DNA from: Dermatophagoides farinae
Lineage: Eukaryota; Arthropoda; Arachnida; Sarcoptiformes; Pyroglyphidae
DNA length: 64,000 nt
NCBI RefSeq assembly: GCF_024713945.1
Contig: NW_027461518.1
Coordinates: forward strand, 361,539 to 425,538
Direction of reading: 5' to 3'
Part shown: one piece after another, positions 22,243 to 31,803 of the stretch
How positions within the stretch are numbered: the first letter of the stretch is position 1
How the letters are laid out: every line of letters begins with the position of its first letter
Notes under the pieces: generated by a model
The model's input: only the letters and a program-made list of their open reading frames with translations
What the model was told of the DNA's origin: nothing
The model's database searches: none
Position numbers and translations under genes: made by a program

Positions 22243-25200
22243 TCATTTTTGGTGATAGTTGTTTTTGTTTAAATACTGGTTGACAATCTGATCCGAATTC
22301 GGATAGTATTTTGTTGTGTTTGAAAGTTTGACAAGGTTCACGTCTTTGTCGTCAAACACGATTGACGAGGGTTGTGCGCTTGTCTCGTTTAAATTCTCGT
22401 TTTGCACCGAAATCGGTTGCGTTCTGAACAAGAGATTAGTAAACAAAAAGAAAACTAAAATCGTGCAGAACGTGCCAGCGAAATAGTATAAATTTCTGAG
22501 CGAAGAAAAGTTTCTTAATTTATTGAAAAATTGTTTATGAGGCTGCATTAATTGTGTCAGAGGGTTGACTTTCGTCTTTGGTTTGGGTAGAGTAATTGAT
22601 TGAGCAGCATCGCCAATAGATATCTTAACTTTTGTCGTGGAGTACGTGTCTTTGTTAGCTAAAAACATGAAACTGTGTGCTGTTAGTTTGAAGTAAGTTA
22701 AGTTTTCTGGGTTAGGATTAAACACAGATACAGAGTCTAAGTCGTTCGGCAGTAAGACGAGAACACCATCACTGTTGAAAGCAAAGACGTCAATTTGCCA
22801 AGCGAAAACGTGCGAAGTCTTTGTGAGAGAGTTGGAAACTTCACGACGTTGGAGCGAGATCCATTGTGGCGAGCTGAGCTTTATTTGGTAAAGCTTGAGA
22901 GTGTCTGTGTTTTGGTTCAAAATAGCTAAAGCGGAATCGTCTCCAGCATGAGTTTTAGTTTTCAAAACGAACAAGTTGTCTGTCAATTGGAAGTAGTTTT
23001 GGAATATACCAGAATCCTGAACTTGAGGGGACGAAGCATCGTTTCCAGACTGGTTCGTGGGGCGCAAAGGATCAACGGCGCCGTTATTGTTCAAATTAAA
23101 CAACGTGAAGGATTCGCTAACTTCGTAAGTTTTGGACGGCAGGAAAGAGACTTCATTAGACGAAGCTGAACACATAAGCTCAGTGTCTAAGTCTATAGGC
23201 ATAAATAAACTCTGTAAAACAGTGTAGTCTGATCGCGCTTCGACTGGAGCTGGGGCATTAATAATGTGATTCAAAGCGTAAAAGTTTTTGACTGAATCGA
23301 GTTTAACGATATCAGAAAAGTATTTGCTTATGCGATACTCATTTTTATATTCGGAGTTATCCTCGTTTTCTACAAAAGATATTGGTTCGTCTTTTAAAGC
23401 CAAATGAGGGTCGTTTTTTAAAAAGATATTGTAGCTGCCTGGGCTCGATCCGTTCCCGTGGAAACCGACTTGTAACCTAATTTTTGCTGCTGGCAAATGG
23501 AATTTTTGCTTGACTGTTTCAACACCGGTGTTTGCGTTTCGTACAACGTGCTGACAAATAGCAGAAACTTTCAGCGACAATAAACTGGAGTCGAACGAAA
23601 TGAAATTGAAAGTTTCGAATAAATCAACCTGTTCGAGTTTAGAAATCAATCTGAACGGGAACCGAGAATCGCTTAAAACAAAGTAAGTGTTGGGGTTGGA
23701 AAAAGACAATAAAGCTTTGCATTCCAACTTATCGTCTTCGTACGCAATAACGTTCTGGAAAAACTCTCTGAAGTCTTTATTGTCGTCATAGAACCCTAAG
23801 TGGAATCGAAGGTGGTTTATTGAGCCATAACGGGTGTTTACTATACTGTTAGGCTGGATGAGCTGATTGTTGATGTACGTGTTGTACCCAGCAGGTTTCG
23901 CAACCGTAACTAGGATTGAATCGTCTAAATGATAGTTCAAATTTTCACTTTCTGTCAGTTTCACTTTGTATACGCCGAATCCTTCGGTAGACGTCGAAAC
24001 TATTGAACTAAAGCAGTTATCTATTTTTTTGACTTTAATTGCAGCTGTTTCTTTAAGTGGAATGAGGTTTTTGGGGGAGTTTGACTGATTTGTCAAAATA
24101 GATTCTTTTAGAATAATGGTCGTAGTATGAATGTTGGGCGACTCGCCACCTAAGATTGTTGGTGTTACTTCAAAATGACCGAGCGGAAGATACAGCTCTT
24201 TAGGGTTTATCGATAAAGGTAATGTAGCTTTGAAAGTTAGAATCTTGTCGTTTATTATATGTGAGTTGATGCGTAATGTTTTAACACCTGTTTGAGTGGC
24301 TTTGACTGTAAAATTATTCGTGCTGGTTTTTGTAATAATAGTGTCGTCGCCAGACAAACTAGATATAGTTATGGGATATATTTGATACAACATGGGTATC
24401 AACTTGTTGTTATTCTTGTCAACGTAATACAATTCAATGTCGTACGAAGAATCTGTTTCAACGTAGTAAGTGCCGTTTGTGGGTATTAATGAAGTAGCGT
24501 TGTGATTTATCGTCATTAAATACCTAGGTTTTGAAACTGACTTAAACACAGCTGACACGTGGTCTGAAGACCCAAGGTAAGCTTGATTGATTAAGCAAAG
24601 TTTGATTTCAGCATCCGTCTTGAACGGCAAAGCTACGAAATGCAAGTTTGTAGAAATTTTAGACATGGTGGTTTGATTTGGTTCTGATGATATCTTTCCA
24701 ACTAGTATTTTTTCGGAAAAATTCTTAATGTATATAATTTTAGCTGGTCCATAAGCAACTTCGAAATAACTGTTCGCAGATACTGAATCAGCTTCAATTT
24801 TATACAGTAAATTTTCTGATTGTAAGATGTAATCACTTTCAACGGCTCTAATAAATTTGGGTTGTGGCATGTATTGGATACTTGCGATGGTTCCCAATGC
24901 ATATCCCTTTTCGAGTTTAATCCATTTTTTCTCTGTGGAAACAAATGATTTAAATTCTTTAAGTTGATTTCCGTCCTTGAATGAAGGTAGTACGTAGGCT
25001 AATAAATGAACAAAGTCGAACCTGTCACTATCTGCCTGTTTCAAAGTGACAAGTGAATCACTTTCTCTTTTAGGATTAAATTCAACATCGTAACTGTTCA
25101 CAACCAGTCTCCATTCAATGCCATAGTTGCTGTGAGAGTGAATAATATCACCATCTTCGTCATAGAACAAGACGATGAATGATTGGTCGTTAAGTTTTTC

Positions 25201-28200
25201 AGCTTCGAAAACTACATGATTGCTTATTTGATCTGAAATTCTTTTTCTGCACGCACTGCTGAGTTTGTTGTTCCTGGGTGGCAAGAAGTATTTGGGCTTA
25301 GAATTCAAGGACAATTTTAGAGCATTATTGAAGTTCGATTGAGTTTCCAAAGATACATCAAAGGGAATTGCATTATGTTCGTAAGACCTAATTTTCACTT
25401 CAGTCGGTATCACACAGGAAATCGTAATGTTGTATTTGTACAAGTTCGATTTACCATTGTGATTTTCATGTAAAATGTGCGTCAATGTTATATCACGCGC
25501 CATTGCGAGACATTCAACTTTCAAAGTTGAATCCTTGAACGAATATTTGATTTGATCTGAATTGGAATAAACCTGTTCCGAATAAGTATAGTTCTCGTAA
25601 AGTTTTTGTCCTAGTATGAGATTAATATCTATCGTACTTCCAACAGTCACCTTGTATTGCGAGTGATATGGATTGAACTGCGATTTATTATTTGCAGCAT
25701 TAATCTTGCTAACACCTAAATTCTTCGCTAAAAAGTCAAACAGAACGTTGTTTTGCACAACAGACTTTGTAGAACTATATATGTAGACACTGTTTTGCGC
25801 TGGCTTTATTGAGTCAATATTTATTAATGAATTCTGGTATGCGCAATTTGTCAAGGTATAATTTCTGACAAAAGAAATATCCTTCAGGCTTGGGTTAGGG
25901 TCGTTATTCAACATACAATGCTTTTGTATTTTGGTGTTTATCAAAAATTCTCCTATTGTAGATTCAGATAAAATTTCGGCATCAATACAAGTAGCAAAGT
26001 TGTCCAGTCTCGAACCGTTCTCAATCTTTGTTAGCTTGAATCCTTTTCCATAGAGATTAAGGTTTAACAAGGGCGTCAGTGTAGCTTTACTGGAATGAAT
26101 TTTATTTTTGCTGTAGCAACTGTCGAAAACTATTTTTTTATTTTGGAGTTTAAAACTGAATCTATCAAATGCGATGTTGTTGGTGTTGAGCTGACTCAAT
26201 GGAGCGGCTAAATAAACCTGCAATTTATCTTTAGCTGTGTCCAAAAAGCCTTTTTCAACAACTTCGTCAGATGCAGCTAATTGTTTAATATCGGATATCA
26301 ACAATTCGCTTGGAGGAAACACGTTGCAAAGGTAATTCATTGACAAAAACGGAAAGCGCTCGTCTCTTATTTTGATCAAAGCGACACCTGTCTTCAAAGC
26401 CTCTACTTGAATTGAGTTCGTTTCTTTAATGAAACGCAGGGAAATTACGTCTTCGTTTTCACTCGAAAAGCTAAAGCGGTCTGAACCTCCATATAAGTTT
26501 TGAAAGAAGAGTGATCCTGGAGCAAGAACTAATTGACGATTTAGAATAGGTACGTTTAGAAGGGTAGTAGGGTAGGTTGTAGTGTTGCAAAGCTTGTTCG
26601 AAGGATCGCAAAATCTATTAAAATTCAACTTGTTGATTCCTAGGCTATTTAATTGGCTTTCTGTTAAGTCTTTCGACTGGTACATGTTGTAAATTTCGTC
26701 GTTAAAAGAAGCTGATAAAGGCTGCACAACCTTGAAGTAAATCTTTTCGGGGAATTCGTAAATAGTCTCCTTATCCGACTCGATTTTTATGTTAGAGATG
26801 TATCCCTGAGTAACATTGTCTGCAACAGTGAAAGTGAAAAAAGCATTATTGGAAGTACGTTGATTAATTACGAAACCTGGTTCGTCGGTGTTTTCGGTGT
26901 TTACATCGAAGGTGAAGGAAATGTTTGAGGAGATGTATGCTGTCGTCGTAGAATTGCTTGGAGTAATGTTAAAATGAACTAGGTTTTCAATGCCTGCCAC
27001 AACGTAAAACGTTGAAGACTCTGTGTCGTAGCTGTTGACTGTGCGTTTAGCAATCAAGTCTTGCAACATGTATTTGATGGAAAGGGAGGGGTTTTCGTAA
27101 ATAAGCTTCTGAAGGTTTGCCTTGCTGTTAGGATTCATCATAAACAAGTCTTCAGTGATAGTTTTATAAGGTCCCGTTTGTAAGATCAATTTCGACGGTG
27201 TAAACGATGTTACGGTGTGGTAGTCGACGTTGTCATGTTTGTCTTTGTTTATCGCTTTGATAATGCACGTCCCTTCTTTCGTGAGTTTGAATACGTTTGG
27301 TTTGCTGATAACAGTTACGTTGTCACAACTACTATGATCCCACAAAAACTTTTTGGTGTAGCCTGAATTTATATTTTTGTTTTTGATAAGAGGCTCAACG
27401 GAAAGCTCGACCTCAGAGCCTACAGGAACGAGCAAGTTGGAAGGGATAACCATGAAAGCTTCGTTCACGTCTATTTTAACTTCACAAGTAAGTGGTTCTG
27501 AGTGCAAATACGAGGAGAACGTGGCTTTTACGGTTGAGACTCCGTTTTTCGTACCTTTGATCAAAAACACGTCACTTTGCTTGTTTTCCTGTTCGAGCTT
27601 TTGACGAATGTAGCTAGGTTTGTAGACGTCGTTCGACAAAGAAGCTTCGACTAAACAATCCCTGTTGCTGATTTCCCATTCAAACTGAAGACCCTGAAGC
27701 GAAGTGAAAAGGTTGTTGTTAGCGTCAAACGCTTGAATTTCAAGTGTTTCATACGTGTCAATAAAAACCTCTTTTGATTTCGTCACAACCTCAAGATGAT
27801 CGATTTTGGAAAAATGCACTTCAGCCTGCAAAACAACTCCGGTTTTGACGTCAGTGGCGAATATAACTGACCTTTGCTCAGAGCTGCATTTTTCTGCAAT
27901 ATTCATTATTGTTATGGTGGAAACACATTCGTTGGGGTTTGTTTGAGAAGAGTATTTTGAAACGTCCAAGCTGTCTGCCATGTGACCAGACTCGCTTTCA
28001 GTGTCTGAAACCGGTTTTATCCCTACCAGATGGGGCTTTTCAACGGTCCAAAAATAGCAAGCGTTGTATCCTGTGATAGTGGTAGAGACTCGGTACTTTG
28101 TGTTTTGCTCACACGGCAGCAAAACCGAAATAGGAGACAGTTGTCGATTTTCAACTGCCACGACAAACGATACTACGGTAAAAAGTAACGAGAATATCAT
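22243..28200 (-). CDS. NUP210: gp210/NUP210-like nuclear pore membrane glycoprotein
   Basis: The gp210 family forms a lumenal ring around the nuclear pore in the perinuclear space. The 1985-residue protein starts with a signal peptide (MIFSLLFTVVSFVVAVE). It is almost wholly lumenal beta-sandwich (Ig-like) material with many N-glycosylation sequons. A single membrane span lies near residues 1900-1920 (FAGTFCTILVFFLFTNLLF), followed by a cytosolic tail of about 60 residues. N-terminal motifs agree with animal and plant gp210: ILLPCE-type opening, CYFWTVEKPHLVGIKP, VIFATDVKTGVVLQAEV, and LQGLQFEWEI. The length is near the 1880-1980 of other gp210 proteins. It is intronless in this model, with one unbroken frame of almost 6 kb. 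Confidence is high for the family and lower for pore localisation in this organism. Confidence 0.82.
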   Translation of the reverse strand: MIFSLLFTVVSFVVAVENRQLSPISVLLPCEQNTKYRVSTTITGYNACYFWTVEKPHLVGIKPVSDTESESGHMADSLDVSKYSSQTNPNECVSTITIMNIAEKCSSEQRSVIFATDVKTGVVLQAEVHFSKIDHLEVVTKSKEVFIDTYETLEIQAFDANNNLFTSLQGLQFEWEISNRDCLVEASLSNDVYKPSYIRQKLEQENKQSDVFLIKGTKNGVSTVKATFSSYLHSEPLTCEVKIDVNEAFMVIPSNLLVPVGSEVELSVEPLIKNKNINSGYTKKFLWDHSSCDNVTVISKPNVFKLTKEGTCIIKAINKDKHDNVDYHTVTSFTPSKLILQTGPYKTITEDLFMMNPNSKANLQKLIYENPSLSIKYMLQDLIAKRTVNSYDTESSTFYVVAGIENLVHFNITPSNSTTTAYISSNISFTFDVNTENTDEPGFVINQRTSNNAFFTFTVADNVTQGYISNIKIESDKETIYEFPEKIYFKVVQPLSASFNDEIYNMYQSKDLTESQLNSLGINKLNFNRFCDPSNKLCNTTTYPTTLLNVPILNRQLVLAPGSLFFQNLYGGSDRFSFSSENEDVISLRFIKETNSIQVEALKTGVALIKIRDERFPFLSMNYLCNVFPPSELLISDIKQLAASDEVVEKGFLDTAKDKLQVYLAAPLSQLNTNNIAFDRFSFKLQNKKIVFDSCYSKNKIHSSKATLTPLLNLNLYGKGFKLTKIENGSRLDNFATCIDAEILSESTIGEFLINTKIQKHCMLNNDPNPSLKDISFVRNYTLTNCAYQNSLINIDSIKPAQNSVYIYSSTKSVVQNNVLFDFLAKNLGVSKINAANNKSQFNPYHSQYKVTVGSTIDINLILGQKLYENYTYSEQVYSNSDQIKYSFKDSTLKVECLAMARDITLTHILHENHNGKSNLYKYNITISCVIPTEVKIRSYEHNAIPFDVSLETQSNFNNALKLSLNSKPKYFLPPRNNKLSSACRKRISDQISNHVVFEAEKLNDQSFIVLFYDEDGDIIHSHSNYGIEWRLVVNSYDVEFNPKRESDSLVTLKQADSDRFDFVHLLAYVLPSFKDGNQLKEFKSFVSTEKKWIKLEKGYALGTIASIQYMPQPKFIRAVESDYILQSENLLYKIEADSVSANSYFEVAYGPAKIIYIKNFSEKILVGKISSEPNQTTMSKISTNLHFVALPFKTDAEIKLCLINQAYLGSSDHVSAVFKSVSKPRYLMTINHNATSLIPTNGTYYVETDSSYDIELYYVDKNNNKLIPMLYQIYPITISSLSGDDTIITKTSTNNFTVKATQTGVKTLRINSHIINDKILTFKATLPLSINPKELYLPLGHFEVTPTILGGESPNIHTTTIILKESILTNQSNSPKNLIPLKETAAIKVKKIDNCFSSIVSTSTEGFGVYKVKLTESENLNYHLDDSILVTVAKPAGYNTYINNQLIQPNSIVNTRYGSINHLRFHLGFYDDNKDFREFFQNVIAYEDDKLECKALLSFSNPNTYFVLSDSRFPFRLISKLEQVDLFETFNFISFDSSLLSLKVSAICQHVVRNANTGVETVKQKFHLPAAKIRLQVGFHGNGSSPGSYNIFLKNDPHLALKDEPISFVENEDNSEYKNEYRISKYFSDIVKLDSVKNFYALNHIINAPAPVEARSDYTVLQSLFMPIDLDTELMCSASSNEVSFLPSKTYEVSESFTLFNLNNNGAVDPLRPTNQSGNDASSPQVQDSGIFQNYFQLTDNLFVLKTKTHAGDDSALAILNQNTDTLKLYQIKLSSPQWISLQRREVSNSLTKTSHVFAWQIDVFAFNSDGVLVLLPNDLDSVSVFNPNPENLTYFKLTAHSFMFLANKDTYSTTKVKISIGDAAQSITLPKPKTKVNPLTQLMQPHKQFFNKLRNFSSLRNLYYFAGTFCTILVFFLFTNLLFRTQPISVQNENLNETSAQPSSIVFDDKDVNLVKLSNTTKYYPNSDQIVNQYLNKNNYHQK

Positions 28201-28449
28201 TTTAAATCATTCTAACGGTGAAAACGTCTGTAAAATAAACAAATAGAAATACAAACTTGCTATTTAGTTTTTGTCTAAACAAAGTTTTTAAATTCTACAA
28301 CTAAATAAAAATCGAATCATATATATTTATTTTTTTTACGCATTAAATAAATTCGGGTTTGCTTTTTATTCCATCATTGATCAAATTAGAATTTTAATAC
28401 TAAAATCAATTATGACAGTTGCATAACTGTTACTTATCGAAGTCAACCT

Positions 28450-30312
28450 ATGTCTCTTGAAAGTTTAGTTATCAGCAATCTTCGTAAAACGTTTTTGAGT
28501 CCAATTAACAGCTTGTATGTGAACTGCATCGAAGGTCCCATTTTGATTTTGGACGATTTCACTTTGGTTATTTTCAACAATTATTTCAAACAATTTGATT
28601 TATACGAAAACGCCATATTTGGCGTAACACAAATACATTTAAAACGCGACCCAATGCCTAATAGGTGTGCTATCTATTTTATCTGCTACAACGAAGAAAA
28701 CGTAAAACTTTTAGCAAACGATTTTTCCAGCGAAAACAAAGTGTTGTACAAAAACTGCCACGTCTTGTGGGCCGAGCCAATTGTTTATAACCCCAAAATG
28801 CTGCAACCCATCACCAAATGCAACACTTTTCTAAAAAGAAATTTGAGTTTTGTCGAAAACCCTGTTGCGTTTGCTTTCGTAGGCAACAATTGCATCAGTC
28901 TCGCGTTGAACGACTTTTTCAAGAATGTGTATGTGCAGCTGGGCGACAAAAAAAACAACCAAGGCTTAAACTACCAGATCAGCACCTACGTAAACAGGCT
29001 GGTAGGTTTTTTGCAAATAATTGAATGCAAACCACGAGTTAGATATGTTTTGCAAAATGCAAACGAAAGGAACCTGTGCAAAAGCACAGCTCTGGCTCTG
29101 GACGAGTATTTCGACTTGGTAAACAAAGATTTCAAAAACGTGGCTGAGGTTTTGATTGTCGACAGGACCATTGACCTGAACAACCTCTTCTTACACGACT
29201 ACAGTTTCGAAGCTTTAACGTACGACCTGCTGAACATTCCAGACAACACTTTTTCTACCAAGCTTAACAAGAAAAATCACTCGACGGTAGAAATCAAAGA
29301 TGAACTAACCGATAAAACACTCTCTTACAAATTTGACAACTCTGAAAAACTCATTAGCGAAATCCGATATTTGCATATCCAAGAAACCGTTGAAAAACTA
29401 AGAATGGAAGTGCAAGAATTTACGCGCAGAAACGAGCACAATAAGTTTAAACAAGAAGACGGCTATGAAGACGTGTACAAAATAATCTCCAGCTTGCCCA
29501 AATACAAAGAAGACTTTGAAATATTCGATAAGTGTTTGCGCACAGCCAATCTTTTGCTTTCAAAAATTAGAGATTTAGAGCTGCTGAAAATTTCCGAGAT
29601 CGAACAAGACATTGCAACGGGCTTTAACGAAAAAGGAAAACTTATCAACACCTACAATGTGCTCAATGAAATTTCAAAAGTAATGTCTGCGAACGAAGCC
29701 GTGTACGACGAAATAAAAGTGCGTCTCCTGCTTCTTTACTTCATGAATTTCAATGGAATAACGGATGAAGACGCTAGTCAAATTATAAACAACTCCAACC
29801 TGTCGTTAAAAGCAAAAGAAACAATTCAAGCTTACTTGTCATTAAAACTACACCAAACAGTCGTGTCAACGCCTAATAATAACGTAAAACACAACCACGT
29901 AATTCTTGGAAACAAGGAAAAACAAAGTTTCTATGAAAAGCACATTCCAAAATGTAAATACCACTTGTCGAGATTTGTGTCTGACTTAGAGCAAGTATCG
30001 AACAGTTTCGTGAACAATACTCTATCGCTCAACCTGTACCCCTGCACTAAAAACATAGTGAACAATAATCACAACTTAAAAAAATCTGCGGTGCTTATTT
30101 CAAACACAACAAAATGGGATTGGTCTGATGATAAAAGCACCATTGCAGCGGCCAGTCAAACTCAGTATTTCATCATAGCCATGCTCGGGCCCGTCACACA
30201 CGCCGATATTGCGATGATTTACGAAATCGGGAAAAAAGTAAACAAAAATATAATAATAGTCGCCTCTAACGTTTGTTCGCCTAAATCTTTTTTGGAAATG
30301 TTGCAAAAATAA
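28450..30312 (+). CDS. Sec1/Munc18 (SM) family protein
   Basis: SM proteins bind syntaxin-type SNAREs and template SNARE assembly for membrane fusion. The 620-residue length is typical of the family (580-660). Visible landmarks: an N-terminal domain 1 with LILDDFTLVIFNNY and HVLWAEPI; VLIVDRTIDLNNLFLHDYSF followed by EALTYDLL at the domain 2 border; a helical domain 3a (about 290-420); and the conserved C-terminal block IIAMLGPVTHADIAMIYEI followed by a strand and TP/SPKSFLEML. The last block resembles Sec1/Munc18 (plasma-membrane type) more than Sly1, Vps33 or Vps45, but I cannot exclude the others. There is no membrane segment. It is divergent to the gp210-like gene with 249 nt between starts, and the zinc-finger gene follows on the same strand. 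Confidence 0.85.
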   Translation: MSLESLVISNLRKTFLSPINSLYVNCIEGPILILDDFTLVIFNNYFKQFDLYENAIFGVTQIHLKRDPMPNRCAIYFICYNEENVKLLANDFSSENKVLYKNCHVLWAEPIVYNPKMLQPITKCNTFLKRNLSFVENPVAFAFVGNNCISLALNDFFKNVYVQLGDKKNNQGLNYQISTYVNRLVGFLQIIECKPRVRYVLQNANERNLCKSTALALDEYFDLVNKDFKNVAEVLIVDRTIDLNNLFLHDYSFEALTYDLLNIPDNTFSTKLNKKNHSTVEIKDELTDKTLSYKFDNSEKLISEIRYLHIQETVEKLRMEVQEFTRRNEHNKFKQEDGYEDVYKIISSLPKYKEDFEIFDKCLRTANLLLSKIRDLELLKISEIEQDIATGFNEKGKLINTYNVLNEISKVMSANEAVYDEIKVRLLLLYFMNFNGITDEDASQIINNSNLSLKAKETIQAYLSLKLHQTVVSTPNNNVKHNHVILGNKEKQSFYEKHIPKCKYHLSRFVSDLEQVSNSFVNNTLSLNLYPCTKNIVNNNHNLKKSAVLISNTTKWDWSDDKSTIAAASQTQYFIIAMLGPVTHADIAMIYEIGKKVNKNIIIVASNVCSPKSFLEMLQK

Positions 30313-30442
30313 ATAATTAAAAATAATCTAATGTATAAATTTTAGTTTTCCCAAAGTTGTATTCTTTGTCGTATATTAAAAGTGTTGTAGGCCGTTAGAA
30401 TAAGCTATTTCGAAATGCGTTGAACGCTGGCTGTTGAAATAA

Positions 30443-31231
30443 ATGCAAATTAGTAAGAAAACGACGAACTATCGATATTACTGTGAAATTTGTAACATTT
30501 ATATTCAAAACAACAAAAGCGAAATTCAAGCCCACAAAAGTTCGATTTTTCACCTGATCAAGCAAAAAAAATACTTGAAAAACCGAGATAAAATTGGTTC
30601 GAATACGAAAGAAAATTGCGCTGGTTCTGCTATCAATGAAACAAAGACTAATAAGTCGGTCAGAAAGCTGAAAAAACAAGACTACATCAAAAAAGTGACA
30701 GAAAGCTTGTCACAATACGTACAAGAGGTAAACAAAAATTCAATTGAAAAGTACCATGACGCTGAAGTGGAAAAAAGTGAATTTAGTTGGTTCGAAAACG
30801 TAAAGTTGATCCCGACAGAAATAAAAAAAAAATCCAGTTTTCTCAACATCAATAAATGGTTTCGAAATGTGGATAATATTACAAATCTACCGTATTATTC
30901 AAACGTTGCTTTGAAATTAAACGTTTGGGAAGACCCTGATAGCTATATTTCAACGTTAAAACTAGAAAAATCTGGCAAACATAAATTCAAAAACTCACTT
31001 TGCTTAGATGATCTAGCTGTTGCGGAAGAAACTTACGAGCCCGCGATTGGCGAATGGAAGGCAGATAATGAAAGCTACAAATTGGACATTGCAAAACCCG
31101 ATAATGCTATTGAAGTTTTAGAATCGAATTTTTCGACGTTGAATCAGTTAAATAGTATCTCAAACATTCAACTAAACAAAAAAAAAAATGAACCAGGCCG
31201 TATTTCGAGGATAAAGTTTAGCGAGGTTTGA
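30443..31231 (+). CDS. U1-type (matrin) zinc-finger protein, possible WBP4/FBP21-like splicing factor
   Basis: A 262-residue basic protein. The N-terminus has a U1-like C2H2 finger with C14, C17, H31 and H37 (C-x2-C-x13-H-x5-H), the type found in U1C, WBP4/FBP21 and other pre-mRNA splicing proteins. A Lys-rich helical region follows (residues 45-110). The C-terminal third contains PAIGEWKADN, similar to the GxW motif that many spliceosome proteins place before a conserved tail, and ends with Lys/Arg-rich SRIKFSEV. WW domains, expected in full-length WBP4, are not visible. A role in RNA splicing or ribosome assembly is likely, but the exact orthologue is uncertain. It starts 130 nt after the SM gene and lies 145 nt before the cupin gene, all on the plus strand. 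Confidence 0.65.
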   Translation: MQISKKTTNYRYYCEICNIYIQNNKSEIQAHKSSIFHLIKQKKYLKNRDKIGSNTKENCAGSAINETKTNKSVRKLKKQDYIKKVTESLSQYVQEVNKNSIEKYHDAEVEKSEFSWFENVKLIPTEIKKKSSFLNINKWFRNVDNITNLPYYSNVALKLNVWEDPDSYISTLKLEKSGKHKFKNSLCLDDLAVAEETYEPAIGEWKADNESYKLDIAKPDNAIEVLESNFSTLNQLNSISNIQLNKKKNEPGRISRIKFSEV

Positions 31232-31376
31232 ACACAAGCAATATAATTAATTCATTAATTATAATAAATATTGCAAGTTGATAATCGATAAATATTTATT
31301 TAGCAGATTTATGAAGCGTTGCTGTATGTTTTGCTGAGCATTAGCGAAAACCTACTGAAAATCTGGCGCTGTCGAA

Positions 31377-31800
31377 ATGAGCGAAATCGCAAAGTATTTC
31401 GATTTAAAAGATTTTGATAAAGATAATGACTCTGGCTACGTAATCAACAATAATATTTTTTGCAAGCCATTGTTTACTAATTCAAAAATAGTCGTTTACA
31501 GATTGGAAATACCGCGTGAAACGTCGTTCGGTCCTATCCTTTCGGGAAATGCACACATCATCATGCGCGTGCTTGATGTGTCCGAGCAGGTAATCGCGAT
31601 GGCGCGAGTTGATCAAGAACTCGTAAAAATTAAGATTGGTAAGTAGTTTTTTTAACGTAGAACATTCGTTTCTAGATTCTTGGTTGTTAGTTCGACCAAA
31701 TCAAAGTTTTGGGATAAAAAACGCTTCGACAAAGCGCGTGTTATACTTGGAGTTTACAGAGTTTTTGTCATTACGTTTGGACGGCAGTCGAAATACGTAG
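31377..31800 (+). CDS. Small cupin-fold protein resembling the CENP-C/Mif2 C-terminal domain
   Basis: Exon 1 (31377-31638) and exon 2 (31676-31800) are separated by a 37-nt intron (GTAAGT...TCTAG). Splicing turns KIGK-stop into KIDSWLLVRPNQSF and gives 128 residues. The pattern is that of a cupin beta barrel. The section SWLLVRPNQSFGIKN followed by RVLYLEFTEF parallels the family signature of the CENP-C/Mif2 dimerisation cupin (a VPxGNxYxIxN turn followed by LLFTQ). CENP-C tethers the inner kinetochore to the centromere. Here the protein would be almost only the cupin, with about 45 residues before it and no visible CENP-C motif. The stop is 3 nt from the end of the convergent UBA3 gene. The gene model is strong; the CENP-C reading is tentative, and another cupin-family protein is possible. 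Confidence 0.6.
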
Positions 31801-31803
31801 TTT

